A stretch of DNA of 64,000 bases from Mycobacterium sp. E2733 (GCF_001667585.1 NZ_LZJZ01000092.1:62001-126000); one strand, 5' to 3'; numbered from the stretch's first letter, positions 52,380 to 61,671 are shown. Notes: generated by a model from the sequence alone, not told the origin. A program made the numbers and translations.

Positions 52380-53477
52380 ATGACGGCTCATCGCGTGGTG
52401 GTGTGGGCGACGGGCGGCATCGGGTCGATAGCGATCCGCACCATCCAGCATCGCCCCAATCTGGAATTGGTCGGGGTGTGGGTGCACTCGCCTGAGAAGG
52501 ACGGCAGGGACGCCGGCGAACTCGCGAACGGCGAGCCGATCGGACTGAAAGCCACCACCGATGCGGAGGCGCTGATTGCGCTGAAGCCCGACTGCGTCAT
52601 CTACGCCGCCAGCGGCCCGGAACGCGACGCGCTGGCCATCCCGGACTACGTCCGGCTGCTCGAGTCCGGCATCAACGTCGTCACGACCAGCACCACCCGG
52701 CTGGTCAACCCGCACGCCTACGAGCCCGCCGAGTGGCGCGACCAACTGGTCGCCGCGGCCAAGCAGGGCCAGGTCTCGCTGTACGCGTCGGGGATCGAGC
52801 CCGGCTTCGCCGCCGACTACCTGCCGCTGGTGCTGTCCACCCAGTCGTCGTCCATCGACAAGATTCACGCCTTCGAGATCGGCCTGTACGACGACTACGG
52901 CGTCCCCGACATCATGAGCGACGCGCTGGGTTTCGGCCGGCCGCTCGACTACCAGCCCTGGATCGGCTTCCCGGGCGCGATCGCCGGCGAATGGCAGGGA
53001 CAGATCCGATTGGTCGCCGGCGCGCTCGGTGTCGAAGTCCAGGAAGTCCGCGAATATTTCGACCGCGCCGTCACCAACCGGACGCTCGAGGTCGCCATGG
53101 GCACCGTCGAGGCCGGAACGTGCGGTGCGCTGCGCATGCGGGCGATCGGCGTGGTCGACGGCCGCGAGGCCATCGTCATCGAGCACGTCACCCGGCTCGC
53201 CCACGATGTCGCCCCGGACTGGCCGACCGGGATCGGCGATCTGTCCTACCGCGTCATGATCAGTGGCGATCCCGACATCGATTGCACGCTGGCGGCGACG
53301 CTCAAGGATCCGCGCAAGGCCGGAGTCGGCGGAATGACTTCCGGGGCCGGTGCGATGGTCGCCACCGCGATGCGAGTCGTCAACGCCGTGCCGTATGTCG
53401 TTGCCGCAGAACCGGGATTGCTCAGTTCGGTGGACCTGCCGTTGACGATCCCCCAACACGCGTTTGTCGGCGGGTAG
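52380..53477 (+). CDS. DapB-fold NAD(P)-dependent dehydrogenase
   Basis: 365 residues from ATG 52380 (GAGGAGGAAC upstream). Rossmann start VVWATGGIGSIAIRTI; C-terminal dimerisation/substrate domain with YASGIEPGFAADYLPL and GAMVATAMRVVNAVPYVV. It is longer than DapB and lacks the DapB lysine-pathway motif. Similar to 39398-40483 in this window. Expression is likely tied to the TetR/P450/AveC-like locus by the shared GATAGTG sites. The substrate (amine, ketone or imine) is unknown. Confidence 0.84.
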   Translation: MTAHRVVVWATGGIGSIAIRTIQHRPNLELVGVWVHSPEKDGRDAGELANGEPIGLKATTDAEALIALKPDCVIYAASGPERDALAIPDYVRLLESGINVVTTSTTRLVNPHAYEPAEWRDQLVAAAKQGQVSLYASGIEPGFAADYLPLVLSTQSSSIDKIHAFEIGLYDDYGVPDIMSDALGFGRPLDYQPWIGFPGAIAGEWQGQIRLVAGALGVEVQEVREYFDRAVTNRTLEVAMGTVEAGTCGALRMRAIGVVDGREAIVIEHVTRLAHDVAPDWPTGIGDLSYRVMISGDPDIDCTLAATLKDPRKAGVGGMTSGAGAMVATAMRVVNAVPYVVAAEPGLLSSVDLPLTIPQHAFVGG

Positions 53478-53500
53478 GTCGCGCCGGTTACTCTGCGGGC

Positions 53501-54709
53501 GTGACGTTCAACCCGCTCGAGGAGCTCACGCTGCAGCAACTGCAGCTCCGCACGAGCATGAAATGGCGCGCGCATCCGGCCGATGTCCTGCCGCTGTGGG
53601 TCGCCGAGATGGACGTCATGCTGGCACCTACCGTGGCCGAGGCGCTGCGGGCGGCCATCGACAACGGCGACACCGGATATCCGTGCGGCACCGCGCTGGC
53701 CGAAGCGGTCAGTCAATTCGCCTCTGAGCGTTGGCAGTGGCACGACCTGGAAGTAGGCCGCACCGCGATCGTGCCGGACGTCATGCTCGGCGCCGTCGAG
53801 TTGTTACGCCTGGTCACCGACCGCGGCGACGCGGTAATCGTCAACCCCCCGGTATACGCCCCGTTCTACGCGTTCGTCACGCACGACGGCCGCCAAGTCG
53901 TTGAAGCGCCGCTGGACGCCGATGGCCGAATCGATCTGGACGCGTTGGCGGAAGCCTTCGCGCGTGCCCGAGCCGGGGGTGGAAACGTCGCGTACCTGTT
54001 GTGCAACCCGCACAACCCCACCGGATCGGTGCATACGGCCGACGAGCTCGCGGCCGTCGCCGAGCTCGCGCGCCGGTTCGGCGTCCGGGTGGTGTCGGAC
54101 GAGATTCACGCGCCCGTCGTCTTGTCGGGGTCGCGGTTCACCCCGTACCTGACCGTGCCCGGTGCGGAGAACGCCTTCGCCCTGACGTCCGCGTCCAAGG
54201 CCTGGAGCCTGTCCGGACTCAAGGCGGCCCTGGCCATCGCCGGCCCGGAGGCGGTTGCGGACCTGCACCGGATGCCGGAAGAGGTCAGCCACGGGCCGAG
54301 CCACCTCGGCGTCATCGCCCACGCCGAAGCCTTCCGAACCGGTGGCGATTGGCTCGATGACCTGCTGCGCGGCCTGGATCGAAACCGGACGCTGCTCGGC
54401 GATCTGATCGCCGAGCACCTGCCGAAGGTGAAATACCAATGGCCGCAAGGGACTTACCTCGCCTGGCTCGATTGCCGGAAGCTCGGCTTCACCGAAGACG
54501 CCGCCGACGGCCTCGCGGTGGTGGCCGACCTGTCCGGGCCCGCCCGGTGGTTCCTCGATCACGCCCGGGTGGCCCTCAGTTCCGGCCACGTCTTCGGCAC
54601 CGGCGGTGCGGGGCACGTCCGACTGAACTTCGCGACGTCGGGGGCCATCCTCACCGAGGCCGTGTCCCGGATGGGCCGCGCCCTCGCGCGTGCGGGCGAT
54701 CCGGGCTAG
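53501..54709 (+). CDS. PatB/MalY-like PLP aminotransferase or C-S lyase
   Basis: 402 residues from GTG 53501. Fold-type I PLP enzyme with LWVAEMDV near the start, NPHNPTGSVHT, DEIHAPVV and the PLP lysine Lys233 in SASKAWSLSG. The MalY/PatB group cleaves cystathionine or other cysteine S-conjugates. Matches the M. tuberculosis Rv2294 position relative to sseB and the dehalogenase. A longer frame upstream overlaps the DapB-like gene and is rejected. The stop overlaps the convergent DUF2652 gene in CTAG. Confidence 0.86.
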   Translation: MTFNPLEELTLQQLQLRTSMKWRAHPADVLPLWVAEMDVMLAPTVAEALRAAIDNGDTGYPCGTALAEAVSQFASERWQWHDLEVGRTAIVPDVMLGAVELLRLVTDRGDAVIVNPPVYAPFYAFVTHDGRQVVEAPLDADGRIDLDALAEAFARARAGGGNVAYLLCNPHNPTGSVHTADELAAVAELARRFGVRVVSDEIHAPVVLSGSRFTPYLTVPGAENAFALTSASKAWSLSGLKAALAIAGPEAVADLHRMPEEVSHGPSHLGVIAHAEAFRTGGDWLDDLLRGLDRNRTLLGDLIAEHLPKVKYQWPQGTYLAWLDCRKLGFTEDAADGLAVVADLSGPARWFLDHARVALSSGHVFGTGGAGHVRLNFATSGAILTEAVSRMGRALARAGDPG

Positions 54710-55434
54710 GCGCGAATCTCCTCGGCGCCGCGCCCCAAGTTGCGGAAGCCCTCGGCGGGCTGCTTGAAGCCGAGCACGAACGGCAGCGAGCTCAACTCCA
54801 GCTTGACCGTCGCCCCGAGCCGGCGCAGGAAGCCGGACTCGGGCGGGGCCATGGGAACCGGCGACGTCGCGAGGTCGAGGTAGTGCGTCGAAGTTTCACC
54901 GATGTCGTCGAAGATGTGGGTCAGTGGTTTGCACAGCGAGCGCACCGGCTCGTCGAGGCACGCCGCGACGGGATCGGTCATCAGCACGTATTCGACCACG
55001 GGCACCAGGTTTTTCAGCATGCGATGCACGAGGATGACGTCGTAGCCCGCGAGCTCCACATGGCGCTTCACCCGTTGTTCGGCCACCTCGCCCTGGTGGA
55101 CTACGAACTTCAATGAGAGTTTGTCCAACTGCGCACAACTCGCACACTCGCAGGCGAGATCCTTCTGGAAGCGCTCACGCCGCGCGATGAACGCCTCCCG
55201 CATCCGGGACAACCGGTCGCACACCAGCACTTTGGCATCGCCGTCGGGCGCCCAGAAGAAAGCGGCGTCACCCTCGAGCTTCGCCAGCTTCAGGCCTCTG
55301 CCGGCGTCGATCACCGACTCCAGCAGCCCGGCCACCGTCAGCTGCGCATGGGCCAGGTGGGTGCGGTTCCATTGCATGTAGTGCGTGTAGCCGCTGATGT
55401 CGGCAATGATCAGGACCGCGCGCCGAATCGCCAT
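54706..55434 (-). CDS. DUF2652 protein (nucleotide-cyclase-like N-terminus)
   Basis: 242 residues from ATG 55434. VLIIADISGYTHYM and LAKLEGDAAFFWAP resemble the first strands of class III adenylyl/guanylyl cyclase domains, and this is the DUF2652 pattern. The catalytic metal and base-recognition residues cannot all be found, so cyclase activity is doubtful. The C-terminal part ends KLELSSLPFVLGF. Divergent from dhmA. Confidence 0.75.
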   Translation of the reverse strand: MAIRRAVLIIADISGYTHYMQWNRTHLAHAQLTVAGLLESVIDAGRGLKLAKLEGDAAFFWAPDGDAKVLVCDRLSRMREAFIARRERFQKDLACECASCAQLDKLSLKFVVHQGEVAEQRVKRHVELAGYDVILVHRMLKNLVPVVEYVLMTDPVAACLDEPVRSLCKPLTHIFDDIGETSTHYLDLATSPVPMAPPESGFLRRLGATVKLELSSLPFVLGFKQPAEGFRNLGRGAEEIRA

Positions 55435-55547
55435 GAATAAACGAGTTTAATGTCAACCCACGCCTGGCCCAATGAAATCTGCCACTAGACGAACTCGCGT
55501 TGTCGAGAGACGCTTGCAGAGGCGCCCGCCCACCGGAGGAGCTGAAT

Positions 55548-56453
55548 ATGCATGTGCTACGAACCCCGGACTCCCGATTCGAAAACCTGGAGGACTATCC
55601 GTTCGTAGCGAACTACCTCGACGTGGCGGCAAGCGACACCCAGCCGCTACGCATGCACTTCCTCGATGAGGGCCCGGCCGATGGGCCGCCGATCGTGCTG
55701 CTGCATGGGGAGCCGACCTGGAGTTACCTCTACCGGACGATGATCCAGCCGTTGGCCGACGCCGGGAACCGCGTGCTCGCGCCCGACCTGATCGGTTTTG
55801 GCCGCTCCGACAAGCCCGGCCGGATGGAGGATTACACCTACCAGCGGCACGTCGAATGGGTGACCGCCTGGTTCGAGCGCCTGAACCTCAAGGACGTGAC
55901 GCTGTTCGTGCAGGACTGGGGGTCGCTGATCGGGCTGCGCATCGCCGCCGAGCAGGGTGACCGCATCGCGCGACTCGTGGTGGCGAATGGTTTCCTGCCC
56001 ACCGCGGACCGACCCACGCCACCGGCCTTCCACATCTGGCGGGCGTTCGCGCGTTACTCCCCCGTGCTGCCCGCCGGCCGAATCGTCTCCGTCGGTACCG
56101 TCCGGCGCGTTCCCGCCCGGGTGCGGGCCGGGTACGACGCGCCATTTCCCGATAAGACGTATCAGGCCGGGGCCCGCGCCTTCCCGCAACTGGTGCCAAC
56201 CTCACCGGACGATCCGGCGGTCCCCGCCAACAGGGCCGCCTGGAAAGCGCTGGGCCAATGGGAAAAGCCATTCCTCGCCATCTTCGGGGCCCGGGACCCC
56301 ATCCTCGGCCAGGCGGACCGTCCCCTGATCAAGCACATCCCCGGCGCCGCGGGCCAGCCGCACGCCCGCATCCGCGCCAGTCACTTCATCCAGGAAGACT
56401 CCGGACCCGAACTGGCCGAACGCGTTCTGTCCTGGCAGCAGGCGCTGCGCTGA
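55548..56453 (+). CDS. dhmA: Haloalkane dehalogenase DhmA
   Basis: 301 residues from ATG 55548 (GGAGGAG upstream). HGEPTWSYL (53-61) with the halide-binding Trp58, nucleophile Asp123 followed by the second halide Trp124 (VQDWGS), and His279 (ASHFIQED) complete the haloalkane dehalogenase site. It hydrolyses carbon-halogen bonds to alcohol plus halide. Length and motifs match DhmA described from M. avium and Rv2296 of M. tuberculosis. The natural substrate is unknown. Confidence 0.87.
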   Translation: MHVLRTPDSRFENLEDYPFVANYLDVAASDTQPLRMHFLDEGPADGPPIVLLHGEPTWSYLYRTMIQPLADAGNRVLAPDLIGFGRSDKPGRMEDYTYQRHVEWVTAWFERLNLKDVTLFVQDWGSLIGLRIAAEQGDRIARLVVANGFLPTADRPTPPAFHIWRAFARYSPVLPAGRIVSVGTVRRVPARVRAGYDAPFPDKTYQAGARAFPQLVPTSPDDPAVPANRAAWKALGQWEKPFLAIFGARDPILGQADRPLIKHIPGAAGQPHARIRASHFIQEDSGPELAERVLSWQQALR

Positions 56454-56464
56454 CCAGCTTGGAC

Positions 56465-56484
56465 GCGTCAGCCGGTGCTGACGC
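56465..56484. terminator. Hairpin between convergent dhmA and cysQ
   Basis: Perfect 8-bp stem GCGTCAGC / GCTGACGC with CGGT loop, 11 nt after the dhmA stop, followed by TTCC. Likely terminator of dhmA, possibly bidirectional. Confidence 0.65.
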
Positions 56485-56560
56485 TTCCACCGGGATCGTC
56501 AAAACCGTTTTCAGGCAGACGAATTCGCACAATTAGCAGATGGCCGGTGCGTTGATAGCC

Positions 56561-57304
56561 TCAGCGCGTTACGGCCAGTACGGCTTCCGCCAGCTCGGGC
56601 CGGCAGACCAGCAAATCCGGCAACTTGGGATCCGACCGGTTGTAGGCCAGCGGGGACCCGTCGATGCGCGAGGTGTGCAGACCGGCGGCGCGGGCCACCG
56701 CCACCGGGGCGGCCGAGTCCCATTCGAATTGGCCGCCGGCGTGCACGTAGACGTCGGAAAGCCCCTGGACGACCGAGGCCACCTTGGCGCCGGCGGAACC
56801 CATCTCCACCAGCACCCCGTCCAGCGCGTCGCGCACGCTCAGGGCGATGGCGGGCGGGCGGGTGCGCGACACCACGATGCGCGGCTTGCCGGGCACCGCG
56901 GGCGGCGAATCGACCTCGGGAGTGGCCAGGGTGATGCCCTGCGCCGGCAGCGCCACCGCACCGGCAACCAGATCGCCGGCCTCCCACAAGGCGACGTGCA
57001 CGGCCCAGTCGTCGCGTCCGAGCTCGGAGAATTCCCGCGTCCCGTCCAGCGGATCCACGATCCACACCCGCTCGGAGCGTAATCGGACCGGATTGTCCAC
57101 ACCCTCCTCGGAGAGCACCGCGTCCTCAGGTCGCTCGTCGGCGAGAGCCGCCATCAGAAAGTCGTGGGATCTCTTGTCCCCCGCCGCTTTCCGCTCGCTC
57201 GCTTCCGCGTCGGCGAACTCTTCCCGGACCGTGAGCAACAGCCGTCCGGCCTCGGTGGCCAACCGCGCGGCCAGGTCGTGGTCATCCGTCAGTTGCAGGG
57301 CCAT
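56561..57304 (-). CDS. cysQ: 3'(2'),5'-bisphosphate nucleotidase CysQ
   Basis: 247 residues from ATG 57304. Inositol-monophosphatase fold with SEEG (65-68), DPLDGT (84-89) and WDSAAP for the Mg sites. In mycobacteria CysQ removes 3'-phosphate from PAP/PAPS and controls sulfate flux; it also hydrolyses inositol phosphates and FBP weakly. Complements sirA-cysH-che1 30 kb away. A longer frame to 57994 crosses the divergent gene and is rejected. Confidence 0.87.
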   Translation of the reverse strand: MALQLTDDHDLAARLATEAGRLLLTVREEFADAEASERKAAGDKRSHDFLMAALADERPEDAVLSEEGVDNPVRLRSERVWIVDPLDGTREFSELGRDDWAVHVALWEAGDLVAGAVALPAQGITLATPEVDSPPAVPGKPRIVVSRTRPPAIALSVRDALDGVLVEMGSAGAKVASVVQGLSDVYVHAGGQFEWDSAAPVAVARAAGLHTSRIDGSPLAYNRSDPKLPDLLVCRPELAEAVLAVTR

Positions 57305-57314
57305 CACAATCCTT

Positions 57315-57337
57315 AAGTTGGTAGCGTTGACCAACTT
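57315..57337. promoter_or_regulatory. Perfect inverted repeat at the cysQ start
   Basis: AAGTTGGT / ACCAACTT with a 7-nt spacer begins 11 nt upstream of the cysQ ATG, between it and the divergent membrane-anchored protein. Strong candidate operator; the regulator is unknown. Confidence 0.6.
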
Positions 57338-57403
57338 TACCCTGCCAAGGCGACGCGGCGGGCCCCACCCCGAGACGGAAGTTCCGGCCGTAATCTGGGG
57401 AAT

Positions 57404-58021
57404 GTGAGCGGGGGCAACGTTCCATTCTTGAGCCGACTGCGAAGCATTCCCCGGGGGCGGCTGATCGTGGTCGGTATCGTCTCGGCGGTCGCGCTGTGCG
57501 GCGTACTCGCCTTCGTGGGGGCGAAGCTGACCGAGGACAACCACGGCGCCGGGCCACCCACCGCCCAGCCACCACCGCCGCAGAGTTTCGCCATCCCGGG
57601 TTGCTACAACATATCGGTGCCGCCGATCGAACGCCCGAAGCGGCTCAACGTGCTGGGCTGCGCGAGCGTCGCCGTTGCGCTGCAAGACATGTCGTGGAGT
57701 TCGTGGGGGCCGCAGGGCGCCGACGGGACCGGCACGGCCGTGTTCAAGGTCTGCGACCCGAACTGCGCTGCGGGCTATCAGCTCACCGAGCCGGTAGTCG
57801 TACACGCCTGGAATCCGCAACCTCCGCGGCGCGAGGCCATCTGTCAGGTCGGCCTGAACATTTTCGCCGACATGATCCTGGCCTTCCCCAGAGGCGTCCC
57901 CCCACCGAACGTGCAGAAGATGAACGCCCAGTACAACGGGCAGCCGGCGGTGCACTTCGCCAACTACTCGAGCGGCGACACGCGCGGCACCCAATTCATC
58001 GGCTACACGTACTGCAACTAA
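57404..58021 (+). CDS. Membrane-anchored exported protein of unknown function
   Basis: 205 residues from GTG 57404. One N-terminal membrane helix (about 20-42: LIVVGIVSAVALCGVLAFVG) after a basic stretch puts the rest outside. A Pro-rich linker and a Cys-containing domain follow (six Cys after the helix, including PGCYNISVPP and VCDPNCAAGYQ), suggesting disulfides. I do not recognise the family. Confidence 0.7.
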   Translation: MSGGNVPFLSRLRSIPRGRLIVVGIVSAVALCGVLAFVGAKLTEDNHGAGPPTAQPPPPQSFAIPGCYNISVPPIERPKRLNVLGCASVAVALQDMSWSSWGPQGADGTGTAVFKVCDPNCAAGYQLTEPVVVHAWNPQPPRREAICQVGLNIFADMILAFPRGVPPPNVQKMNAQYNGQPAVHFANYSSGDTRGTQFIGYTYCN

Positions 58022-58028
58022 CGCTCGA

Positions 58029-59204
58029 TCAGACCTCGATCACCACGGCGCCGCCCTGGCCGCCGCCCGCGCACATGGCCGCGACGCCGATGCCGCCGCC
58101 CCGGCGGGCCAGCTCGTAGGCCAGCGTGGTCACCATGCGCGCGCCCGACGCCGCGATGGGGTGGCCGAGGCTGCAGCCGCTGCCGGAGAAGTTGACCTTC
58201 TCCTCGTCGATGCCGTACTCACGGCACGCCGCGATCGGCACGGAGGCGAACGCCTCGTTGATCTCCCACAGCGCTACGTCGTTGACGGACAGACCGGCCC
58301 GCTGCAGCACCTTGCCGATGACCTTGACGGCCCCCAGGCCGGTGTCCCTGGGCGCGACGCCCGCGGCCGCCCAGGCCCGGACTGTGCCCATCACGCTGAG
58401 GTTTTCGGCGGTGGCGTAGTCGCGGTCGACGAGGGCCACCGCCGCCGCGGCGTCGTTGGTGCCGCTGCTGTTGCCCGCCGTGATCGAGAAGCCCTCGATC
58501 TCCGGGTGCAGCACTTTGAGCGCGGCGAGCTTCTCGACGGTGGTGTCCCGGCGGGGATGCTCATCGACGGAGAACTCGGTGACCGAGCCGTCGAACTGCG
58601 TGATTTTCAGCGGGACGATCTCGTCGAGGAACTTGCCGGCGTCCATGGCGGCAATCGCGCGCTGATGGGAACGCGCGGCCCAGGCATCCATCTCTTCACG
58701 AGTGATGCCTACCGCCTGTGCGGTGTTCCAGCCCACCGTGATCGACATGTCTTTAGCCGGCTCATCGGGGGTCTCGACGTGGGTCGGCGGCATCCAGCGC
58801 TCCTCGAAGTTCAGCTCGGGACCCGGGATGCGCCAGTTCGTCAGCGGCGTCATCGACAACGACTGCACGCCGCCGGCGATGAGCACGCGTTCCATGCCGG
58901 AACCGATCTGGGCCGCGGCGTTGCCGATGGCGGTCAGGCTGCCCGCGCAGTGCCGGTTCACCGATTGGCCGGGAATGTCCTCCATGCCGGTTGCGGTGGC
59001 CGCATACCGTGCCAAATCCCCACCGCCGTAATGCGATTCGGCGAAGATGATGTCGTCAATCGCGGACGGGTCGATGCCGGACCTGCGCACCACCTCCGGG
59101 AGCACCGCGGTGATCAGTGTCTCGGGCGGTGTGTTGACGAGCGTGCCCTTGAAGGACCGGCCGATTGCCGTCCGAACCGCTCCGACAATGACGGGTGTAG
59201 CCAT
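58029..59204 (-). CDS. Acetyl-CoA acetyltransferase (thiolase)
   Basis: 391 residues from ATG 59204. Catalytic Cys86 (NRHCAGS), the GHPIAASG His loop and second Cys378 in CAGGGQGG are all present. It joins or cleaves 3-ketoacyl-CoA; FadA-type beta-oxidation or acetoacetyl-CoA synthesis. No fadB/fadE neighbours, so the pathway is not fixed. The 192-nt gap to the DoxX-like gene holds a small palindrome ATACCGTAT (59275-59283). Confidence 0.9.
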   Translation of the reverse strand: MATPVIVGAVRTAIGRSFKGTLVNTPPETLITAVLPEVVRRSGIDPSAIDDIIFAESHYGGGDLARYAATATGMEDIPGQSVNRHCAGSLTAIGNAAAQIGSGMERVLIAGGVQSLSMTPLTNWRIPGPELNFEERWMPPTHVETPDEPAKDMSITVGWNTAQAVGITREEMDAWAARSHQRAIAAMDAGKFLDEIVPLKITQFDGSVTEFSVDEHPRRDTTVEKLAALKVLHPEIEGFSITAGNSSGTNDAAAAVALVDRDYATAENLSVMGTVRAWAAAGVAPRDTGLGAVKVIGKVLQRAGLSVNDVALWEINEAFASVPIAACREYGIDEEKVNFSGSGCSLGHPIAASGARMVTTLAYELARRGGGIGVAAMCAGGGQGGAVVIEV

Positions 59205-59396
59205 GTTCTCAACCTCGAAGGGTCTGGCTGCGATGGGCAGCGCGGATGTCAGCAGATAACGCGAATCGTAACAAATACCGTATGGGCAATAGTAAATGGC
59301 CTGAGTTCACCTGGGCGGGTGGGCGACGAACAGGAGCCGCAACTTCCGCGGCATCAACACCGACGCCGACCGCGCGTGACGGGACACAATGGACCG

Positions 59397-59786
59397 ATGA
59401 CCGCACCACGAGCTCAGCGTGACACCACCCAGCTGGCCGCGTACCGGGTCGCGGCGATGCTCCTCGGCGCGGGGATGCTGCATTTCGTGGCGCCCAAACC
59501 CTTCGACACGATCGTTCCCGCCGAGCTGCCCGGAAGCCCGCGGTTCTACACCTACGCGTCGGGCGTGGCCGAGGTGGGGGTCGGGGTGGCGTTGCTGCCA
59601 CGACGCACCCGGCGGTTGGCCGCGTTGGCGGCGGCCGTGTTGTTCGTCGGGGTGTTCCCCGCCAACGTCAACATGTGCCGGCTGTGGTGGAACAAGCCCT
59701 GGCCGATGCGGATCGCCGCCCTGGCCCGGCTTCCCCTGCAGGTCCCGATGATCACCACCGCGCTCAAGATCAGCCGCAACAGCTGA
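59397..59786 (+). CDS. DoxX-like small membrane protein
   Basis: 129 residues from ATG 59397. Four hydrophobic segments (AAMLLGAGMLHFVAP, YASGVAEVGVGVALL, LAALAAAVLFVGVFP and a last amphipathic one) fit the DoxX-like family of redox-linked membrane proteins. No partner oxidase is adjacent. The 221 nt that follow (59787-60007) contain nothing I can support. Confidence 0.75.
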   Translation: MTAPRAQRDTTQLAAYRVAAMLLGAGMLHFVAPKPFDTIVPAELPGSPRFYTYASGVAEVGVGVALLPRRTRRLAALAAAVLFVGVFPANVNMCRLWWNKPWPMRIAALARLPLQVPMITTALKISRNS

Positions 59787-60007
59787 CGCCGACAGTTGTC
59801 ACAATTGCCACAGGAGTCGCTGCCGGAAAAGATGCCCGAAGTGCCCGCCTCGCAGCGACAATCCGCGCACCGGCCGGCTCCACTGTTTTCGTCGCCCGGT
59901 TTGTCGCTCGGAGGCGGGCAACTCCGTGTGCCAACCGGCGCGGGGACGGGTGTGGCCTTTGTGGAAGGGTCAAGGGACAGAGCAAACTAGTTGTGCCGCA
60001 AGCGAAG

Positions 60008-60595
60008 TCACGCCCGGACGTCGACCGAGCGGCCGAGGAACGCCATGAGCCGGGCAGTCGGCGTGGCATCGGCTGGCGCGGCCTGGGCCGGACCGAAACC
60101 GCCCGGCCGCCGCAACATCTGCTCCGGCACCGACTCCACCAGCCCGCCGCTCAGCGCCAGCAGGTCCTCGGGCAGCTCGATAACCCGCCCCTGTGAGCGA
60201 TGGATGTCCCAGGCGTGCATGGCCAAGTCCGAGACGGGATAGGCCAGCGCCCGGCCCAACGGAACCTCGCCTTCCGGCGATGTCCGCATGCCGTCGAAGT
60301 CGGCGCCGCGCAGAGCTTCTCGTAGCCGCATCGCGAGCTCACCGAGCCGCGCCGCCGGATTGTCGCATATCCATTCGGACGGCTGCGAGGGACCTGCCCA
60401 GATCTCGCCGTTCTCGACGAGCGTCACGACTTTCGCTGCGCTGCCGGTGGCGTGACCCACCAGCTCGCGCAGGCTCCAGCCCTCGAGATTGGATGGCTGG
60501 TCCCACTCATCCACTGAAATCTGGCCGACGGCCTCGGTGAGCAGGCGCATCGCCTCGGTGGCCAGCACGCCGATGCGGGAGGTCGTCTCGTCCAT
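60008..60595 (-). CDS. TIGR03086-type mycothiol-dependent DinB-like protein
   Basis: 195 residues from ATG 60595 (AAGGAGA upstream). MPI_N four-helix bundle: LEGWSLRELVGHATGSAA and VSDLAMHAWDIHRSQG carry His/Asp metal ligands. Second member of this fold in the window (the other is at 23940). Function probably mycothiol-linked isomerase or transferase; substrate unknown. Confidence 0.78.
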   Translation of the reverse strand: MDETTSRIGVLATEAMRLLTEAVGQISVDEWDQPSNLEGWSLRELVGHATGSAAKVVTLVENGEIWAGPSQPSEWICDNPAARLGELAMRLREALRGADFDGMRTSPEGEVPLGRALAYPVSDLAMHAWDIHRSQGRVIELPEDLLALSGGLVESVPEQMLRRPGGFGPAQAAPADATPTARLMAFLGRSVDVRA

Positions 60596-60685
60596 GTCGT
60601 GGAATCTCCTTAATGGGCGCGCACGCGCTGGCCGCGTACCGTCCAAAAGTCTAGGGTCGCCATGCCGGTTACACAGGAGGTCCGC

Positions 60686-61573
60686 GTGGGCAAGTCAGAT
60701 ATCGCAGCGGTTCTCGCGATCGCCGCCGCCCTGATGGTTGGCATCGGAGACGTCATCCAGCAGCGATCCGCACAGCAGGTCACCGATAAGCCGGTTGGCA
60801 CCCTCGCGCTGTTTCGCCGCCTGCTTCGCGATCGTCAATGGTGGACGGGCAGCCTGGTAGCCGGCGCTGGGTTCGGGTTTCAGGCCGCGGCGCTGGACCT
60901 GGGTTCGGTGGTGCTCGTGCAGGCACTGTTGGTGACGTCGTTGCTGTTCGCGTTGCTCATCAGCGCGCGGGTGAACCACCGGAGAATCACTCTGCGGCAA
61001 GGCATTTGGGCTGTTTTGCTGGCGGCCGCGGTCGCGGTGGTGGTGACCGTCGGCGACCCGCAGGAGGGAACGCCGCGAGGCTCGGTGCAGACGTGGACCA
61101 TCGTCGCGTTGGTCATGGGTCCGGCGCTGATCATGTGCGTCATCGGCGCACGCATGTTCCGGGGCGCGGTCGGCGCGTTGTTGCTGGGCCTGATGTCCGG
61201 CTCGCTGTGGGGATTGTTCTCGGTGTTGACCAAGGGCGTGGTCGACCAACTCGGCCACGGCATCCCGGCCCTGCTCCGCATCCCCGAGGTATACGTGTGG
61301 GTGGTGGTGGCGATCGCGGCGACTGCCTGGGAACAATCGGCCTTTCGGGCGGGCCCACTCACAGCGTCGCTCCCGGCCGTCACCGTCGCCGAGCCCGTCG
61401 TCGGATCGGTGCTCGGTGTCACCGTGCTGGGCGAGACGCTGCGGACCAACGATGTCGGCCTGGTGGCACTGGGTTTGTCGGTTGCGGTGATGGCGGCGGC
61501 CACGGTGGCGCTGGCCCACAGCCAGGCCACCTCGACCCCGCCGGCCGACGAAATGCCCCCAGTATCAGCCTGA
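60686..61573 (+). CDS. DMT/EamA-type transporter
   Basis: 295 residues from GTG 60686, chosen because AGGAGGT ends 4 nt before it (ATG 60662 is the alternative). About nine to ten membrane helices in two EamA-like halves, with GDVIQQRSAQQV early and VAEPVVGSVLGVTVLGETL in the second half, typical of drug/metabolite exporters of the DMT superfamily. Substrate unknown. Confidence 0.82.
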   Translation: MGKSDIAAVLAIAAALMVGIGDVIQQRSAQQVTDKPVGTLALFRRLLRDRQWWTGSLVAGAGFGFQAAALDLGSVVLVQALLVTSLLFALLISARVNHRRITLRQGIWAVLLAAAVAVVVTVGDPQEGTPRGSVQTWTIVALVMGPALIMCVIGARMFRGAVGALLLGLMSGSLWGLFSVLTKGVVDQLGHGIPALLRIPEVYVWVVVAIAATAWEQSAFRAGPLTASLPAVTVAEPVVGSVLGVTVLGETLRTNDVGLVALGLSVAVMAAATVALAHSQATSTPPADEMPPVSA

Positions 61574-61671
61574 TCTGTCGTACGCTTCATCCGCGAAATC
61601 AGTTCTGAATAGGCGACGCGCTGGGGGCGCGCGAGATGCTTGATAGCCGAATCAAGCGGGAAGGCACTCAT

